From: Arthrobacter sp. NicSoilC5
Lineage (GTDB): Bacteria > Actinomycetota > Actinomycetes > Actinomycetales > Micrococcaceae
NCBI RefSeq assembly: GCF_019977395.1
Contig: NZ_AP024660.1
Coordinates: forward strand, 2,976,001-3,040,000
DNA: 64,000 bases
Direction: 5' to 3'
Under the pieces are notes generated by a model. The model made no database searches, was not told where the DNA came from, and saw only the letters and a program-made list of their open reading frames with translations. Made by a program: the position numbers and the translations under genes. This document shows positions 39,931 to 48,697 of the stretch, piece by piece. Each line of letters begins with the position of its first letter. Position 1 is the first letter of the stretch.

Positions 39931-41315
39931 ACCTGCTTCACCGCCTCGGTTGGAGTGTCAATGCCGGTTGCCGCCGCCGCGCCGGCGGGCGGGAGTGGAG
40001 TGGTGTCCACGGGTCCACGGGCGGCGTGCGAAATCATCAGGAGCAGTCCCACGATGATCCAGTTGGCCAGGAGGGACGATCCGCCGGCTGCGAGGAAGGG
40101 CGTGGTGAGCCCGGTCAACGGAATGAGCCGGGTGACGCCGCCGATGACCACGAAGCACTGGAGGGCGACCGCGAAGGACAGGCCGCAGGCGAGGAGTTTG
40201 CCGAACGCGTCCCGGGTGCCCAGGGCGGCACGGAAGCCACGGGTGATGAACAGCAGGTACAGCAGGACCACGGCGAACAAGCCGATCAGCCCCAGTTCCT
40301 CGCCCAGGGAGGCGATGATCATGTCGCTGTTGGCGAAAGGAACGAGGTCCGGACGCCCCTGGCCAAGGCCCGTGCCCACCAGTCCGCCGTTGGCCATGCC
40401 GAACAGGCCTTCGATGACCTGCCGGCTGCCGTTCTCATAGACGTCGGGGGAGAAGGCGTTGAGCCAGCCGTAGACGCGCTGCTGGACGTGGGCGAACACC
40501 TGGGCCGCCACGAAACCGCCACCGATGATCAGGGCCAGCCCGATCACCACCCAGCTGATCCGGCTGGTGGCCACGTAGATCATGACGATGAACAGGCCGA
40601 AGAACAACAGGGAGGAGCCCAGGTCGCGCTGGAAGATGAGCACGCCAATGCTGACGAGCCACGCGGTGATCATGGGACCCATGTCCTTGAACCGCGGAAA
40701 CTGCATGGGGCCGATCTTGCGGCCGGCGAGCAGGATGAGGTCGCGGTTGGAGGACAGATACCCGGCGAAGAATATGGCCAGCGTAATCTTGGCGACTTCG
40801 CCCGGCTGGAACGTCATGGGACCGACCCTGATCCACACCCGCGCACCCAGGATTTCACCGGCGCTGATTCCCGGGACAAGCGGCAGGATCAGCAACAGGG
40901 CCGAGGCTGCCAGCGAGATAAAGGTAAACCGGCGCAGGATGCGGTGGTCCTTGAGGAAGAAGACCACGGCGATGGCCACTGCCATGGCAATGAGGGTCCA
41001 CCGGAGCTGGTTGTTGCCGGTGTCCTCGCCGGGAGCATCAAGCCGGTGGATCATTGCCAGACCCAGGCCGTTGAGGGCGACAACGATCGGAAGTATTACT
41101 GGATCGGCATATTTAGCGCGGAACCGCAGGACGCCGTGGAACACCAGGGCGGCCACTGCCAGCAGGCTGGACTGAAACCAGAAATCCGAGTCGAAAGCCT
41201 TCTCCTGATCCACGCCCACCATCATGTTGGCGCCGATGCCGACGGCAAGGGCCAGCAACAGCAACGCAAGTTCCACGTTGCGGCGAGGCTTGGGCATGGT
41301 GCTTACCTGGCTCAT
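39927..41315 (-). CDS. rodA: SEDS-family peptidoglycan glycosyltransferase (FtsW/RodA)
   Basis: 462 residues from the ATG at 41315, which overlaps the pstP stop (ATGA); a longer open frame upstream lies within pstP and is not real. At least ten hydrophobic segments. Conserved SEDS features are visible: AGEILGARVWIRVGPMTFQPGEVAKI with the catalytic-loop region and QRDLGSSLLFFGLF. In this cluster it is usually called rodA or ftsW-like. It forms a polymerase pair with PbpA. Confidence 0.95.
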   Translation of the reverse strand: MSQVSTMPKPRRNVELALLLLALAVGIGANMMVGVDQEKAFDSDFWFQSSLLAVAALVFHGVLRFRAKYADPVILPIVVALNGLGLAMIHRLDAPGEDTGNNQLRWTLIAMAVAIAVVFFLKDHRILRRFTFISLAASALLLILPLVPGISAGEILGARVWIRVGPMTFQPGEVAKITLAIFFAGYLSSNRDLILLAGRKIGPMQFPRFKDMGPMITAWLVSIGVLIFQRDLGSSLLFFGLFIVMIYVATSRISWVVIGLALIIGGGFVAAQVFAHVQQRVYGWLNAFSPDVYENGSRQVIEGLFGMANGGLVGTGLGQGRPDLVPFANSDMIIASLGEELGLIGLFAVVLLYLLFITRGFRAALGTRDAFGKLLACGLSFAVALQCFVVIGGVTRLIPLTGLTTPFLAAGGSSLLANWIIVGLLLMISHAARGPVDTTPLPPAGAAAATGIDTPTEAVKQV

Positions 41316-43021
41316 TTGGCCGCCTCGCAGGTGATGGTGGGAGTGGGTGAGGGTGACGGTGCGGACGGCGCCGCGGCAGGAGCGGACGCATCCGGTGCCG
41401 GTGGCGGCGCCGCCGCACTGGCAGGGGCCGCACTGTTGGAGGGTGCCGGGGCACTGGCGGACGCGGAAGGCTTGGGGCACTCTTCCTCGGGCGAAGTTGT
41501 TCCGGTGAGCTCCAGGTTCTTGACGATCCGCTGGGCGTCGTAGAGGTCATTGGCAGGCACCGTCTGCCGCACGCGCTGCTGCGAGAACGGCGGGAGGGAG
41601 TCCATGCGGATATCCGTCACTGCTTCCAGGGAGGAAAGCTGGATGGGACCCAGCCGCTGCGACACCCCGTTGTAGATGGCCACGCGGGAGTCGAACTCGC
41701 CCACGTAGTAGCGGGTCTGCGTCCACGCGTAACCAAGCCAGAGGCCAACGGCCACCACTACCAGGACGGCGGCCGCGATGGACCAGGTCAACCAGCGGCG
41801 GGGACGCAGTGGCGGCAAGGCGTCTTCCCCGTCTGCCGGTTCCGCCTTGTGCGTCAGGAGCGTTGCGGCCCGCCGGGCCACGGTACGGCCGGCGACGGTG
41901 GGGATGGAACCGGACTCCGCGGCAGCAGCAGCGGCGCCCACCAGTTCATGCGGGCGGGAGGCCAGCTCTTCGCGCAGGACCTCGGCGGAGAGGTGTTCCC
42001 CAAGGTGGGGGTCGGTGCCGCCGGAGTCGGCCGGGCTGGCGTCGCCGTCCTTGGCGCCGGCGCCGTCTGCCGGTTCCTTGGCAGGCCCGGAACCTGGCTT
42101 GGGAGCCCCGGCTTCCGAACTGGCCGCCTCCTTGCCATCGGCCGGCACGGCGGCAGGAGCCTGGGCCGCGGGGGAAGCATCCGCCGCGGCAGCGGGCTTG
42201 CTGCCCTGGACCGGCGGGACAATTTCGACGGCTGCCGTGCTGACGTCGTCGGGCGTTTCCTCCACGATGTCCACCATGACCACGGTGACGTTGTCCGGGG
42301 AACCGGCCTCAAGGGTCAGTTCAACAAGGGTTTCGGCGCACTCATGCAGGTTGTGGGTTTCGCGGACAGTCCGCTCCACCGCATGCGCGGCCACATAGTT
42401 CAGTCCATCCGAGCACAGCAGCCAGCGGTCCCCGGGCCGGGCGTCCAGGGTGTCCAGGTCCAGCTCGGGGCTGGCATCGACGTCACCCAGGACGCGCATG
42501 AGGACGTTCTTGTGCGGGTGCGTTTCCGCTTCCTCAGGCCGCAGCCGGCCTTCGTCGATGAGCCGCTGGACGAAGGTGTGGTCCACGCTGACCTGCTTGA
42601 ATTCACCGTCGCGGAGCCGGTAGGCGCGTGAGTCGCCGATGTGGGCGAAATGCAGTTTGTCGTCCGCCAGCAGCAGCGCAGTGACGGTGGTGCCCATACC
42701 CGCGAGCTTCGGGTTGATGTGCACCAGTTCAGAGAGCAGGGAGTTGGCAGTTTGGATCTCATCGGCCAGCACGGTCCCGGCGTCCTCGCCGTGGTCCGGG
42801 CTGTCCAGGTGGATCATGTCCAGGACGGTGGCGGCTGAGGCAACATCGCCGCCCGCGTGGCCGCCCATGCCATCCGCGACCACTGCGAGATGGCGGCCGG
42901 CGTAAGCGGAATCGTCGTTCTTGGAACGGATCCGGCCCACGTCCGACCGCGCGGCGAAGCGCATGATGAGGGGCCGCTGAGCCGGACTGGAGCCGGTTGC
43001 GGGGTTTTCAGCCTCGGCCAC
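41312..43021 (-). CDS. pstP: PP2C-family serine/threonine protein phosphatase
   Basis: 569 residues, starting with GTG. The PP2C domain (about 18-255) carries SDVGRIRSKNDDSAY, the metal-binding DGMGGHAGGD, GDSRAYRL, LLCSDGLN and DNVTVVMVD. After an Ala/Pro linker there is a transmembrane helix at about 405-428 (WSIAAAVLVVVAVGLWLGYAW) and an extracellular region ending in a Pro/Ser/Ala-rich tail. It dephosphorylates PknA/PknB and their targets such as the FHA proteins encoded beside it. Confidence 0.95.
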   Translation of the reverse strand: MAEAENPATGSSPAQRPLIMRFAARSDVGRIRSKNDDSAYAGRHLAVVADGMGGHAGGDVASAATVLDMIHLDSPDHGEDAGTVLADEIQTANSLLSELVHINPKLAGMGTTVTALLLADDKLHFAHIGDSRAYRLRDGEFKQVSVDHTFVQRLIDEGRLRPEEAETHPHKNVLMRVLGDVDASPELDLDTLDARPGDRWLLCSDGLNYVAAHAVERTVRETHNLHECAETLVELTLEAGSPDNVTVVMVDIVEETPDDVSTAAVEIVPPVQGSKPAAAADASPAAQAPAAVPADGKEAASSEAGAPKPGSGPAKEPADGAGAKDGDASPADSGGTDPHLGEHLSAEVLREELASRPHELVGAAAAAAESGSIPTVAGRTVARRAATLLTHKAEPADGEDALPPLRPRRWLTWSIAAAVLVVVAVGLWLGYAWTQTRYYVGEFDSRVAIYNGVSQRLGPIQLSSLEAVTDIRMDSLPPFSQQRVRQTVPANDLYDAQRIVKNLELTGTTSPEEECPKPSASASAPAPSNSAAPASAAAPPPAPDASAPAAAPSAPSPSPTPTITCEAAK

Positions 43022-43023
43022 AG

Positions 43024-43506
43024 TTACGGCCTCAATTCAATGACCGTCTTGCCGATTCTCACGGGTACCCCTGGCTCGACAGGCAGGGCACGGGTAAGTT
43101 GCTGGTCTCCCAGATAGGTTCCGTTGGTGGAACCAAGATCTTCAATGAACCAGCGGCTGCCCTGCGGAAAGAGCCTGGCATGGCGGCCGGAGGCGTAATC
43201 GTCCTCAAGGACCAGGGTGGCTTCCTGGGCGCGTCCCAGCAGGATGGGGCTCGCTGCCAGGGGCACGGTCCGGCCCTTGAGCGGACCTTCGAGCACCACC
43301 AGCTGCCGGGCCTGCTGTTTCACGGGCTGCGGCGGAGCTTCGGCCAGTTCGGGGTTTCGCCGGATCTGGCGGGCCGTGGGTGCACCGGCCGCAGCCTTGC
43401 GGCCCAGCATCAGGTCCCGGCGCATGGCGGAGACGATGCTGAAGATCAGGACCCAGAGGAGCAGCAGGAAGCCGAACCGCAGCGCGGTGATGGTGAGGTC
43501 GCTCAT
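43024..43506 (-). CDS. fhaB: FHA-domain protein FhaB-type
   Basis: 160 residues. An N-terminal membrane helix (FGFLLLLWVLIFSIVSAM) is followed by a short basic linker and an FHA domain with ILLGRAQEATLVLEDDYASGRHARLF and DLGSTNGTYLGDQ, the phosphothreonine-binding loops. In mycobacteria the homologue (FipA/FhaB) binds phosphorylated partners of the growth machinery. Its start overlaps the fhaA stop by 4 bp. Confidence 0.94.
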   Translation of the reverse strand: MSDLTITALRFGFLLLLWVLIFSIVSAMRRDLMLGRKAAAGAPTARQIRRNPELAEAPPQPVKQQARQLVVLEGPLKGRTVPLAASPILLGRAQEATLVLEDDYASGRHARLFPQGSRWFIEDLGSTNGTYLGDQQLTRALPVEPGVPVRIGKTVIELRP

Positions 43507-44246
43507 GCGTGGCCACCCTGGTTGGCAGGAAGCAGGCGGAAGATGATCTTTGTCCGTCCCATCGTGATGGTGGAGCCGTCTGTGAGTTCGGTGCTTCCGG
43601 AAACCTTTTGGCCGTTGACGTAGCTGCCATTGGTGGATCCCAGGTCCACGGCGCTGGTGACACCGTTGGCCGTGCGGATCTCCAGGTGGCGCCGGGATAC
43701 GCCCGTGTCTTCGATGTGGATGTCCGCCTCTGAGGACCGGCCCAGGATGATGGACGGGGCGTTGAGCGAATAGCGCTGGCCGTCAATGTCCAGCACCGGC
43801 TGGAGCCTGACAGGCTGCCGGCTCGGGGCCGCCGGAACGTTGGGCTGGGGCTTTGGCTGGGCGGCGGATCCCTGGGATTTTTCGGTGGAGGAGGCTATTT
43901 CGAAATCCCCGGCGCGGAGTTCGGAATCGCGCCGGAACGAAATGCGGACGGGGCCCTGGAGGGTGTAGCCCTGGCTGCGGACGTGGTTGATGACCACGTC
44001 GCAGAGTTCTTCGGCCAGCGGCGTGCCCCATTCCTGTGCGCGGCCAAAGTCATCGTCACTGAGCTGGACGTCGAAGACGTTGGGTACCAGCGTGCGTCCG
44101 GCCGCCACGGTGAGGGCTTTGTGGTCCACCTCGCGGCGGAGCCGGCTGGCGATCTCAACGGGCTCAACCTGCGCTTTGGAACCGGTGGAGAAGACGCCGC
44201 GGACGGCCTTTTCAATGCCACGTTCAACCTTGTCCAGCAGACCCAT
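43503..44246 (-). CDS. fhaA: FhaA-type protein (DUF3662 and FHA domains)
   Basis: 247 residues from the ATG at 44246, with AAGGAGAAG immediately upstream. The N-terminal DUF3662 domain (MGLLDKVERGIEKAVRGVF, LRREVDHKALTVAAGRTLVPN) is followed by a short linker and a C-terminal FHA domain with IILGRSSEADIHIEDTGVSRRHLEI and DLGSTNGSYVNGQ. Mycobacterial FhaA binds phosphorylated MviN and PbpA-cluster proteins. First gene of the leftward operon. Confidence 0.94.
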   Translation of the reverse strand: MGLLDKVERGIEKAVRGVFSTGSKAQVEPVEIASRLRREVDHKALTVAAGRTLVPNVFDVQLSDDDFGRAQEWGTPLAEELCDVVINHVRSQGYTLQGPVRISFRRDSELRAGDFEIASSTEKSQGSAAQPKPQPNVPAAPSRQPVRLQPVLDIDGQRYSLNAPSIILGRSSEADIHIEDTGVSRRHLEIRTANGVTSAVDLGSTNGSYVNGQKVSGSTELTDGSTITMGRTKIIFRLLPANQGGHA

Positions 44247-44641
44247 GGTTCTTCTCCTTTCCCCCCGGCTCCGGGGCAGTAGTTGTTGCTGGCCAGCACC
44301 TGCAGGGCAGTCCATCGTTGCGCGGTGATGCCCGCGGGCAGTGGCCACTCCTACATCCGATACTAATGGCCAGCCCTGCGAATGACCTTAATCCACAACG
44401 GCCGGGCGCCGGCAAAAGTTCGGATGCGTGACTGCTCCGGGCTGTGGCGGCGGAGAATCCGGGGCGCGGCTGATTACCCAGTGATGCCTGCTTTTGCGCG
44501 GTTTTTAGCCTGTCGTAGAGGGCCGCGGGAGGGCGGACGGGGGCCAATTGGTAATTTGCGGCATCTGTCCGTTATGCTTGATCTCGCTGCTTTTACGAGG
44601 CGCGGCACGGGAAACCAGTCCGGCTGAGTGGAGGAAGTTGC
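44247..44641. other. fhaA-tRNA-Leu divergent intergenic region
   Basis: 395 bp holding the promoters of the fhaA operon (leftward; TAGTAT on the minus strand near 44362 is a -10 candidate) and of tRNA-Leu (TTGGTA near 44548 with TTATGC near 44572). No credible gene or repeat is visible. Confidence 0.4.
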
Positions 44642-44724
44642 GCGCGAGTGGCGGAACGGCAGACGCGCTGGCTTCAGGTGCCAGTGTCCGAAAGGGCGTG
44701 GGGGTTCAAATCCCCCCTCGCGCA
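44642..44724 (+). tRNA. tRNA-Leu (CAG)
   Basis: 83 bases, class II with a long variable arm. Acceptor arms GCGCGAG and CTCGCGC, anticodon loop TTCAGGT with CAG, T arm GGGGTTCAAATCCCC. CCA not encoded. Confidence 0.96.
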
Positions 44725-44733
44725 CGCAAATGG

Positions 44734-44764
44734 AAGAGCCCCGGTCTTGGACCGGGGCTCTTTT
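44734..44764 (+). terminator. Rho-independent terminator of tRNA-Leu
   Basis: Arms AAGAGCCCCGGTC and GACCGGGGCTCTT with a short loop, followed by TT and GCG. Confidence 0.87.
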
Positions 44765-44880
44765 GCGTTTCCCCATGGATCAGCGGTTCTGAAGGACTGC
44801 ACCCGTGCACGGACTTCGCACCCGCGCGTTCCAGGGTGGTTCGTCCGGTGGCGGGTGCGTTGAGCGCCTGGCCGGCGGCG

Positions 44881-45600
44881 CTAACGGACGGGCCCCTGGC
44901 TGGACGGGCGCGCCGAAGCCTTGAACCGGCGTCGTGAGTTGGCCAAGTGGCTGCGCATGGCTGCCGCCGCGGCAGCCTCGTCACGGTCGGCGATCGCCTC
45001 CAGGATGGACCGGTGCTCCTGGACCACCTGGTCAAAATGGTCCCGGGCGTAATGCTCGACGCCGGTCATCAGGCGGGTGCGGGGCATGGCAATCATGGTC
45101 TGGCCCAGGGCCGCCAGGCAGTCCGAGTAATAGGGGTTGCCGGATGCTGCGGCCACGGCCCGGTGGAACTCGAAGTCCGATTTCATGGCATGGGCAGGAT
45201 GGCCCGCGCTTCCGGTGAAGGCGTCCAGCGCCGTACTGGCGGCGCGCAGTTGCCGGTCCGTGTGGTTCCGGGCGGCCAGGGCCGCAGCCTCCGTCTCCAC
45301 GCCCATGCGGAAGGCCAGCAGGTGCAGCCGGTCCTCTGTAGTGGCCACGGGGCGGACTCCGGGCACTGCCAGCGGCCCTTCCGCGGGCGGAGTAAGGGCG
45401 AAGCTGCCGCGGCCGCGCTCGGTTTCGACGAGGCCCTCCGCCTGCAGCCGGGTGAGGGCGGCCCGCACCACAGTGCGGCTGACGCCGAAGTCGCTGATGA
45501 GCGTGTTCTCGCTGGGCAGCTTCTCGCCCGGCTGGATCACGCCGTCCACGATGCGGTTGCGGAGGTCAGCGGCAAGGTCCGCGGTGAGGTTCCGGCTCAT
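44881..45600 (-). CDS. FadR-subfamily GntR transcriptional regulator
   Basis: 239 residues: an N-terminal winged helix (LRNRIVDGVIQPGEKLPSENTLISDFGVSRTVVRAALTRL) and an all-helical FCD ligand-binding domain with the metal-binding pattern including HRAVAAASGN and the HRSILEAI motif. FCD regulators usually respond to sugar acids or other carboxylates. It lies 23 bp downstream of the enolase-superfamily gene on the same strand, so it probably controls that operon through the palindrome at 46805. Confidence 0.93.
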   Translation of the reverse strand: MSRNLTADLAADLRNRIVDGVIQPGEKLPSENTLISDFGVSRTVVRAALTRLQAEGLVETERGRGSFALTPPAEGPLAVPGVRPVATTEDRLHLLAFRMGVETEAAALAARNHTDRQLRAASTALDAFTGSAGHPAHAMKSDFEFHRAVAAASGNPYYSDCLAALGQTMIAMPRTRLMTGVEHYARDHFDQVVQEHRSILEAIADRDEAAAAAAMRSHLANSRRRFKASARPSSQGPVR

Positions 45601-45623
45601 GGCTCAAGGGTACGGCGTCGGGG

Positions 45624-46751
45624 TTACGCGCCGAACTCAACGCTCTCGGTGGTCCAGGCCCGTGCCTGGTCGCTCAGTGTGACGCCCAGGCCTGGGCGGT
45701 CGGGGACGATCATCCGGCCGTCCTTGGTTTCCAGGCGCTCGTTGAATAAGGGGTCCAGCCAGTCGAAGTGCTCCACCCAGGGCTCGCGCGGATAGGCAGC
45801 AGCGAGGTGGAGATGGATCTCCATGGCGAAATGCGGGGCAAGTCCCAGTCCGCGCTCGTCCGCAAGGGCGGCGAGGCGGAGGAATTGGGTGATGCCGCCG
45901 ACGCGAGGGGCATCGGGCTGGATGATGTCGCAGCCGTTCGCGGCAATGAGGCCCTTGTGCTCGGCCACGGAGGCAAGCATTTCGCCGGTGGCAATAGGGG
46001 TGTCCAGGACCTGCGCCAGGTGGGCGTGGCCTTCGAAGTCGTAGGCGTCCAGCGGCTCTTCAATCCAGACAAGGTCGAATTCCTCGAGGCGGCGGCCCAT
46101 GCGCAGGGCGGTGGCGCGGTCCCACTGCTGGTTGGCGTCCACCATGAGCGGAACGTCAGGGCCGATGTGGTCCCGGATTCCGGCAACGCGGCGCAGGTCT
46201 TCCTTGCTGTCCGGCAGGCCTACTTTGATCTTGATGCCGCCGATGCCCTCCTCGATCGATTGGGTGGCGCGTGCTTTGACCTCCTCCAGCGTGGCGTTCA
46301 GGAAGCCGCCGGAGGTGTTGTAGGTCCGCACGGAGTCGCGGTAGGAGCCAAGGAGTTTGGCCAGCGGCAGTCCGGCGCGCTTGGCCTTGAGATCGTACAA
46401 AGCGATGTCGACGGCGGCGAGGGCCTGGGTGGCGACGCCGGACCGTCCCACGGACGCGCCTGCCCACAGGAGCTTGGTGTAGATCCTGGCGATGTCGTTG
46501 GGGTCCTCGCCGATGAGGCCTTCGGCAACTTCCTTGGCGTGCGCGTACTGGGCCGGCCCTCCGGCACGCTTGGAGTAGCTGAAGCCGATCCCTGAATGGC
46601 CCAGTTCGGTGGTGATCTCGGCGAACAGGAAGACCACCTCGGTCATGGGCTTCTGCCGGCCGGTGAAGACCTTGGCGTCGCTGATGGGAACGGTGAGGGG
46701 AAGCCTGGCGGTGGACAGCCTGACGTGCCGGATGAAGTCGACGGTGCTCAT
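45624..46751 (-). CDS. Enolase-superfamily sugar-acid dehydratase (mandelate racemase group)
   Basis: 375 residues, the usual length. Catalytic features: KxK in GGIKIKVG, metal ligands in VDANQQW, IEEPLDAYDFEGH and TGEMLAS, and the His of the His-Asp dyad in APHFAMEIHLH. Overall sequence is most like L-talarate/galactarate dehydratases of the MR subgroup, so a role in hexarate breakdown is likely; the exact substrate is not certain. It is transcribed with the FadR-type regulator downstream and diverges from the oxidoreductase at 46904. Confidence 0.87.
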   Translation of the reverse strand: MSTVDFIRHVRLSTARLPLTVPISDAKVFTGRQKPMTEVVFLFAEITTELGHSGIGFSYSKRAGGPAQYAHAKEVAEGLIGEDPNDIARIYTKLLWAGASVGRSGVATQALAAVDIALYDLKAKRAGLPLAKLLGSYRDSVRTYNTSGGFLNATLEEVKARATQSIEEGIGGIKIKVGLPDSKEDLRRVAGIRDHIGPDVPLMVDANQQWDRATALRMGRRLEEFDLVWIEEPLDAYDFEGHAHLAQVLDTPIATGEMLASVAEHKGLIAANGCDIIQPDAPRVGGITQFLRLAALADERGLGLAPHFAMEIHLHLAAAYPREPWVEHFDWLDPLFNERLETKDGRMIVPDRPGLGVTLSDQARAWTTESVEFGA

Positions 46752-46804
46752 TTAATCTCCTAGGGCGGGGCGGGCTCCTTCGCCCACCCTCTTAGGATAT
46801 AAGT

Positions 46805-46829
46805 CACATACTTGTATTACAAGTATGTG
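46805..46829. promoter_or_regulatory. FadR-type operator palindrome
   Basis: Perfect 11-bp arms CACATACTTGT and ACAAGTATGTG around ATT. The centre TTGTATTACAA fits the FadR-subfamily consensus TNGTNNNACNA. It lies 54 bp upstream of the dehydratase gene and 75 bp upstream of the divergent oxidoreductase start. A TATAAG sequence directly beside it may be a -10 element. Confidence 0.82.
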
Positions 46830-46903
46830 AGGCCGTCCGTGCGATGCGCCACTTACGGTGCACGGCCGGAATAGCTGCAGGCCAGGAGGCTGTTGACGCA
46901 GGC

Positions 46904-47833
46904 ATGAAGGCGATTACTTACAGCAAATACGGCAGCCCCGACGTCCTTGAGCTCACCGAGCAGCCCATGCCGAAGGTGGGACCCGGAATGGTCCTGGTCA
47001 AGGTCAAGGCGGCTTCGGTAAACCCTGTGGACTGGAAGATCATGGCCGGCTACCTGGATGCTGCGATGGACCTGCAGTTCCCGGCGGTCCCGGGATGGGA
47101 CGTGGCGGGCGTGGTGGAATCCGTGGGAATCGATTCCCAGCAGTTCAAGCCCGGGGACGAAGTCATTTCCTACGGCCGCAAGGATTATGTCCACGGCGGC
47201 AGCTTCGCCGAATACATTGCCCTTCCTGAAAGGCTCCTGGCCCGAAAGCCCGCCACTCTCGAATGGAACGAGTCCGCAGGGCTCCCGTTGGCCGGATTGA
47301 CTGCCTACCAGGTCCTGAACCGCCTTGGCCTCGCGTCCGGCGAGACCGTGCTGATCCACGGCGGGGCCGGCGGCGTGGGATCCCTGGGCATCCAGATCGC
47401 TGTGGCCCTGGGCGCCCATGTCATTGCGACGGCGTCGGAAAAGAACCACGATTTCCTCCGGTCCCTGGGCGCGCAGCCCATCACCTACGGTGACGGCCTT
47501 GCCGACCGGGTCCGGTCCCTCCGCCCGGACGGTGTTGAGGTGGTTGCCGATTTTGTCGGCGGCAATCTTGAGGCCACCCTCGCGGTGCTTGCCGACGGCG
47601 GCAGGCACGCCTCCATCGCCGACAGTGACGTGGAGGAACATGGCGGAACCTGGATGTGGGTAAGCCCTGTGGGCGCCCAACTCCGGGAGCTCGCGGACCT
47701 GGTGGACAAGAGGAAGATGCGGGTGGAGGTCGCCGAGGTATTCCCGCTGGACCGGGCCGCCGATGCATTCCGGCTCAACATGGCCGGGCATACCCGCGGC
47801 AAGATTGTTGTGGCAGTGGACCAAACTCCCTGA
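46904..47833 (+). CDS. Quinone oxidoreductase-like zinc-independent MDR protein
   Basis: 309 residues from the ATG at 46904 (MKAITYSKYGSPDVLELTE); a longer open frame has no family similarity upstream. AGGAGG lies 17 bases before the ATG, a little far, so the true start could differ by a few codons. The GroES-like domain is followed by a Rossmann fold with HGGAGGVGSLGIQIAVALGAHV. No structural zinc cysteines are seen, as in NADPH:quinone reductases. It could belong to the FadR-controlled unit or be independent; the substrate is unknown. Confidence 0.88.
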   Translation: MKAITYSKYGSPDVLELTEQPMPKVGPGMVLVKVKAASVNPVDWKIMAGYLDAAMDLQFPAVPGWDVAGVVESVGIDSQQFKPGDEVISYGRKDYVHGGSFAEYIALPERLLARKPATLEWNESAGLPLAGLTAYQVLNRLGLASGETVLIHGGAGGVGSLGIQIAVALGAHVIATASEKNHDFLRSLGAQPITYGDGLADRVRSLRPDGVEVVADFVGGNLEATLAVLADGGRHASIADSDVEEHGGTWMWVSPVGAQLRELADLVDKRKMRVEVAEVFPLDRAADAFRLNMAGHTRGKIVVAVDQTP

Positions 47834-47848
47834 GGTCCGTGAGGGCCG

Positions 47849-48559
47849 CTAGGCCCTGATGGCTCCGAAACCGGCAATCAGGGCCTCGAGCCCAAGCTGG
47901 AAGGCGGTATCGGCCGGGCGACCACGGTCCTGCCCGGCCGGCCCGTCCTGCCCGTGGGCCGAACTCCGCACGGCCGCGGTGAAATGCGGCGTGGATTCCG
48001 CCATGGAGCCGGAATCGAAGATGTCCTCCGGTGCCGTGACGTCGTACGCAGAGCCGAAAATAAACGACTCCAGCGCCACGATGGCGGGAACAATGCGCTC
48101 CCGGGGGAACCCGGCGTCGAAAAACCCCTTGCTGACGGTTTCGTACATGGCAAGGGTCTGGGGGGCGTCCGTCACCGGCAGGACTGCGATAACGGGAATG
48201 AGCGGGGTATGTTCGGCGAAGACATCCCGGTAGCTCCACGCCCAGGTGCGGACGGCGTCTTCCCAGCTGCCGCCCCCGAAACCTGAGACGTCCACCAGTG
48301 ACATCAGGTGGTCCTCCACCAGGAGCAGTACGTCCTGTTTTGATTTCACATGGTTATAAAGGGCGGAAGGTGCCACGTCGAGCACCTTGGCCAGCGCCGC
48401 CATGGTCAGGCCGTCATAACCTTTCCGGCTCACCAGTTCCAGGGCGGCTGCCGTGATCCCCGCCTTGTCCAGCACTGCAGCCGACGGCCGGCCTGCCCGC
48501 CTCCTCTGTGCGCCGCCGTTGCTGGCGGAGCGCCCCTGTGCGGCTGATACTGCCGGCAT
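47849..48559 (-). CDS. TetR-family transcriptional regulator, putative polyamine regulator
   Basis: 236 residues from the ATG at 48559, supported by AAAGGG upstream. The HTH domain reads ITAAALELVSRKGYDGLTMAALAKVLDVAPSALYNHVKSK. The C-terminal domain (LPVTDAPQTLAMYETV, LESFIFGSAYD) resembles the TetR_C class common in actinobacteria. It diverges from putrescine oxidase, and the intergenic region contains a perfect 23-bp palindrome that reappears at the agmatine deiminase start. The regulator-operator link is inference. Confidence 0.88.
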   Translation of the reverse strand: MPAVSAAQGRSASNGGAQRRRAGRPSAAVLDKAGITAAALELVSRKGYDGLTMAALAKVLDVAPSALYNHVKSKQDVLLLVEDHLMSLVDVSGFGGGSWEDAVRTWAWSYRDVFAEHTPLIPVIAVLPVTDAPQTLAMYETVSKGFFDAGFPRERIVPAIVALESFIFGSAYDVTAPEDIFDSGSMAESTPHFTAAVRSSAHGQDGPAGQDRGRPADTAFQLGLEALIAGFGAIRA

Positions 48560-48626
48560 TGCTGCCCTTTCGTCGGTGTCCCCTGCATTATTCCATCCAG
48601 CACTTCCGCTCCCGGCAGGCACCGGC

Positions 48627-48660
48627 TATAGTTCTAGCTAAATGAATGGCATTCATTTAG
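48627..48660. promoter_or_regulatory. puo promoter and TetR-type operator 1
   Basis: TATAGT at 48627-48632 is a -10 candidate. Immediately downstream is a perfect palindrome, arms CTAAATGAATG (48638-48648) and CATTCATTTAG (48650-48660) around a single G. A bound repressor would block puo initiation and probably tetR as well. Confidence 0.8.
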
Positions 48661-48697
48661 TGGTCCCCGTCACCAAGGGGGCCGCAGAGAGGACATC

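Noticed and set aside
38728..41543. Two long plus-strand frames (570 and 541 codons) opposite pbpA and rodA
   Set aside because: Both mirror well-defined genes with clear motifs and overlap each other; Gly/Gln/Arg-rich translation typical of antisense frames.
43316..43325. Half parS (TGTTTCACGG) in fhaB
   Set aside because: Only one half-site matches; the right arm is absent.
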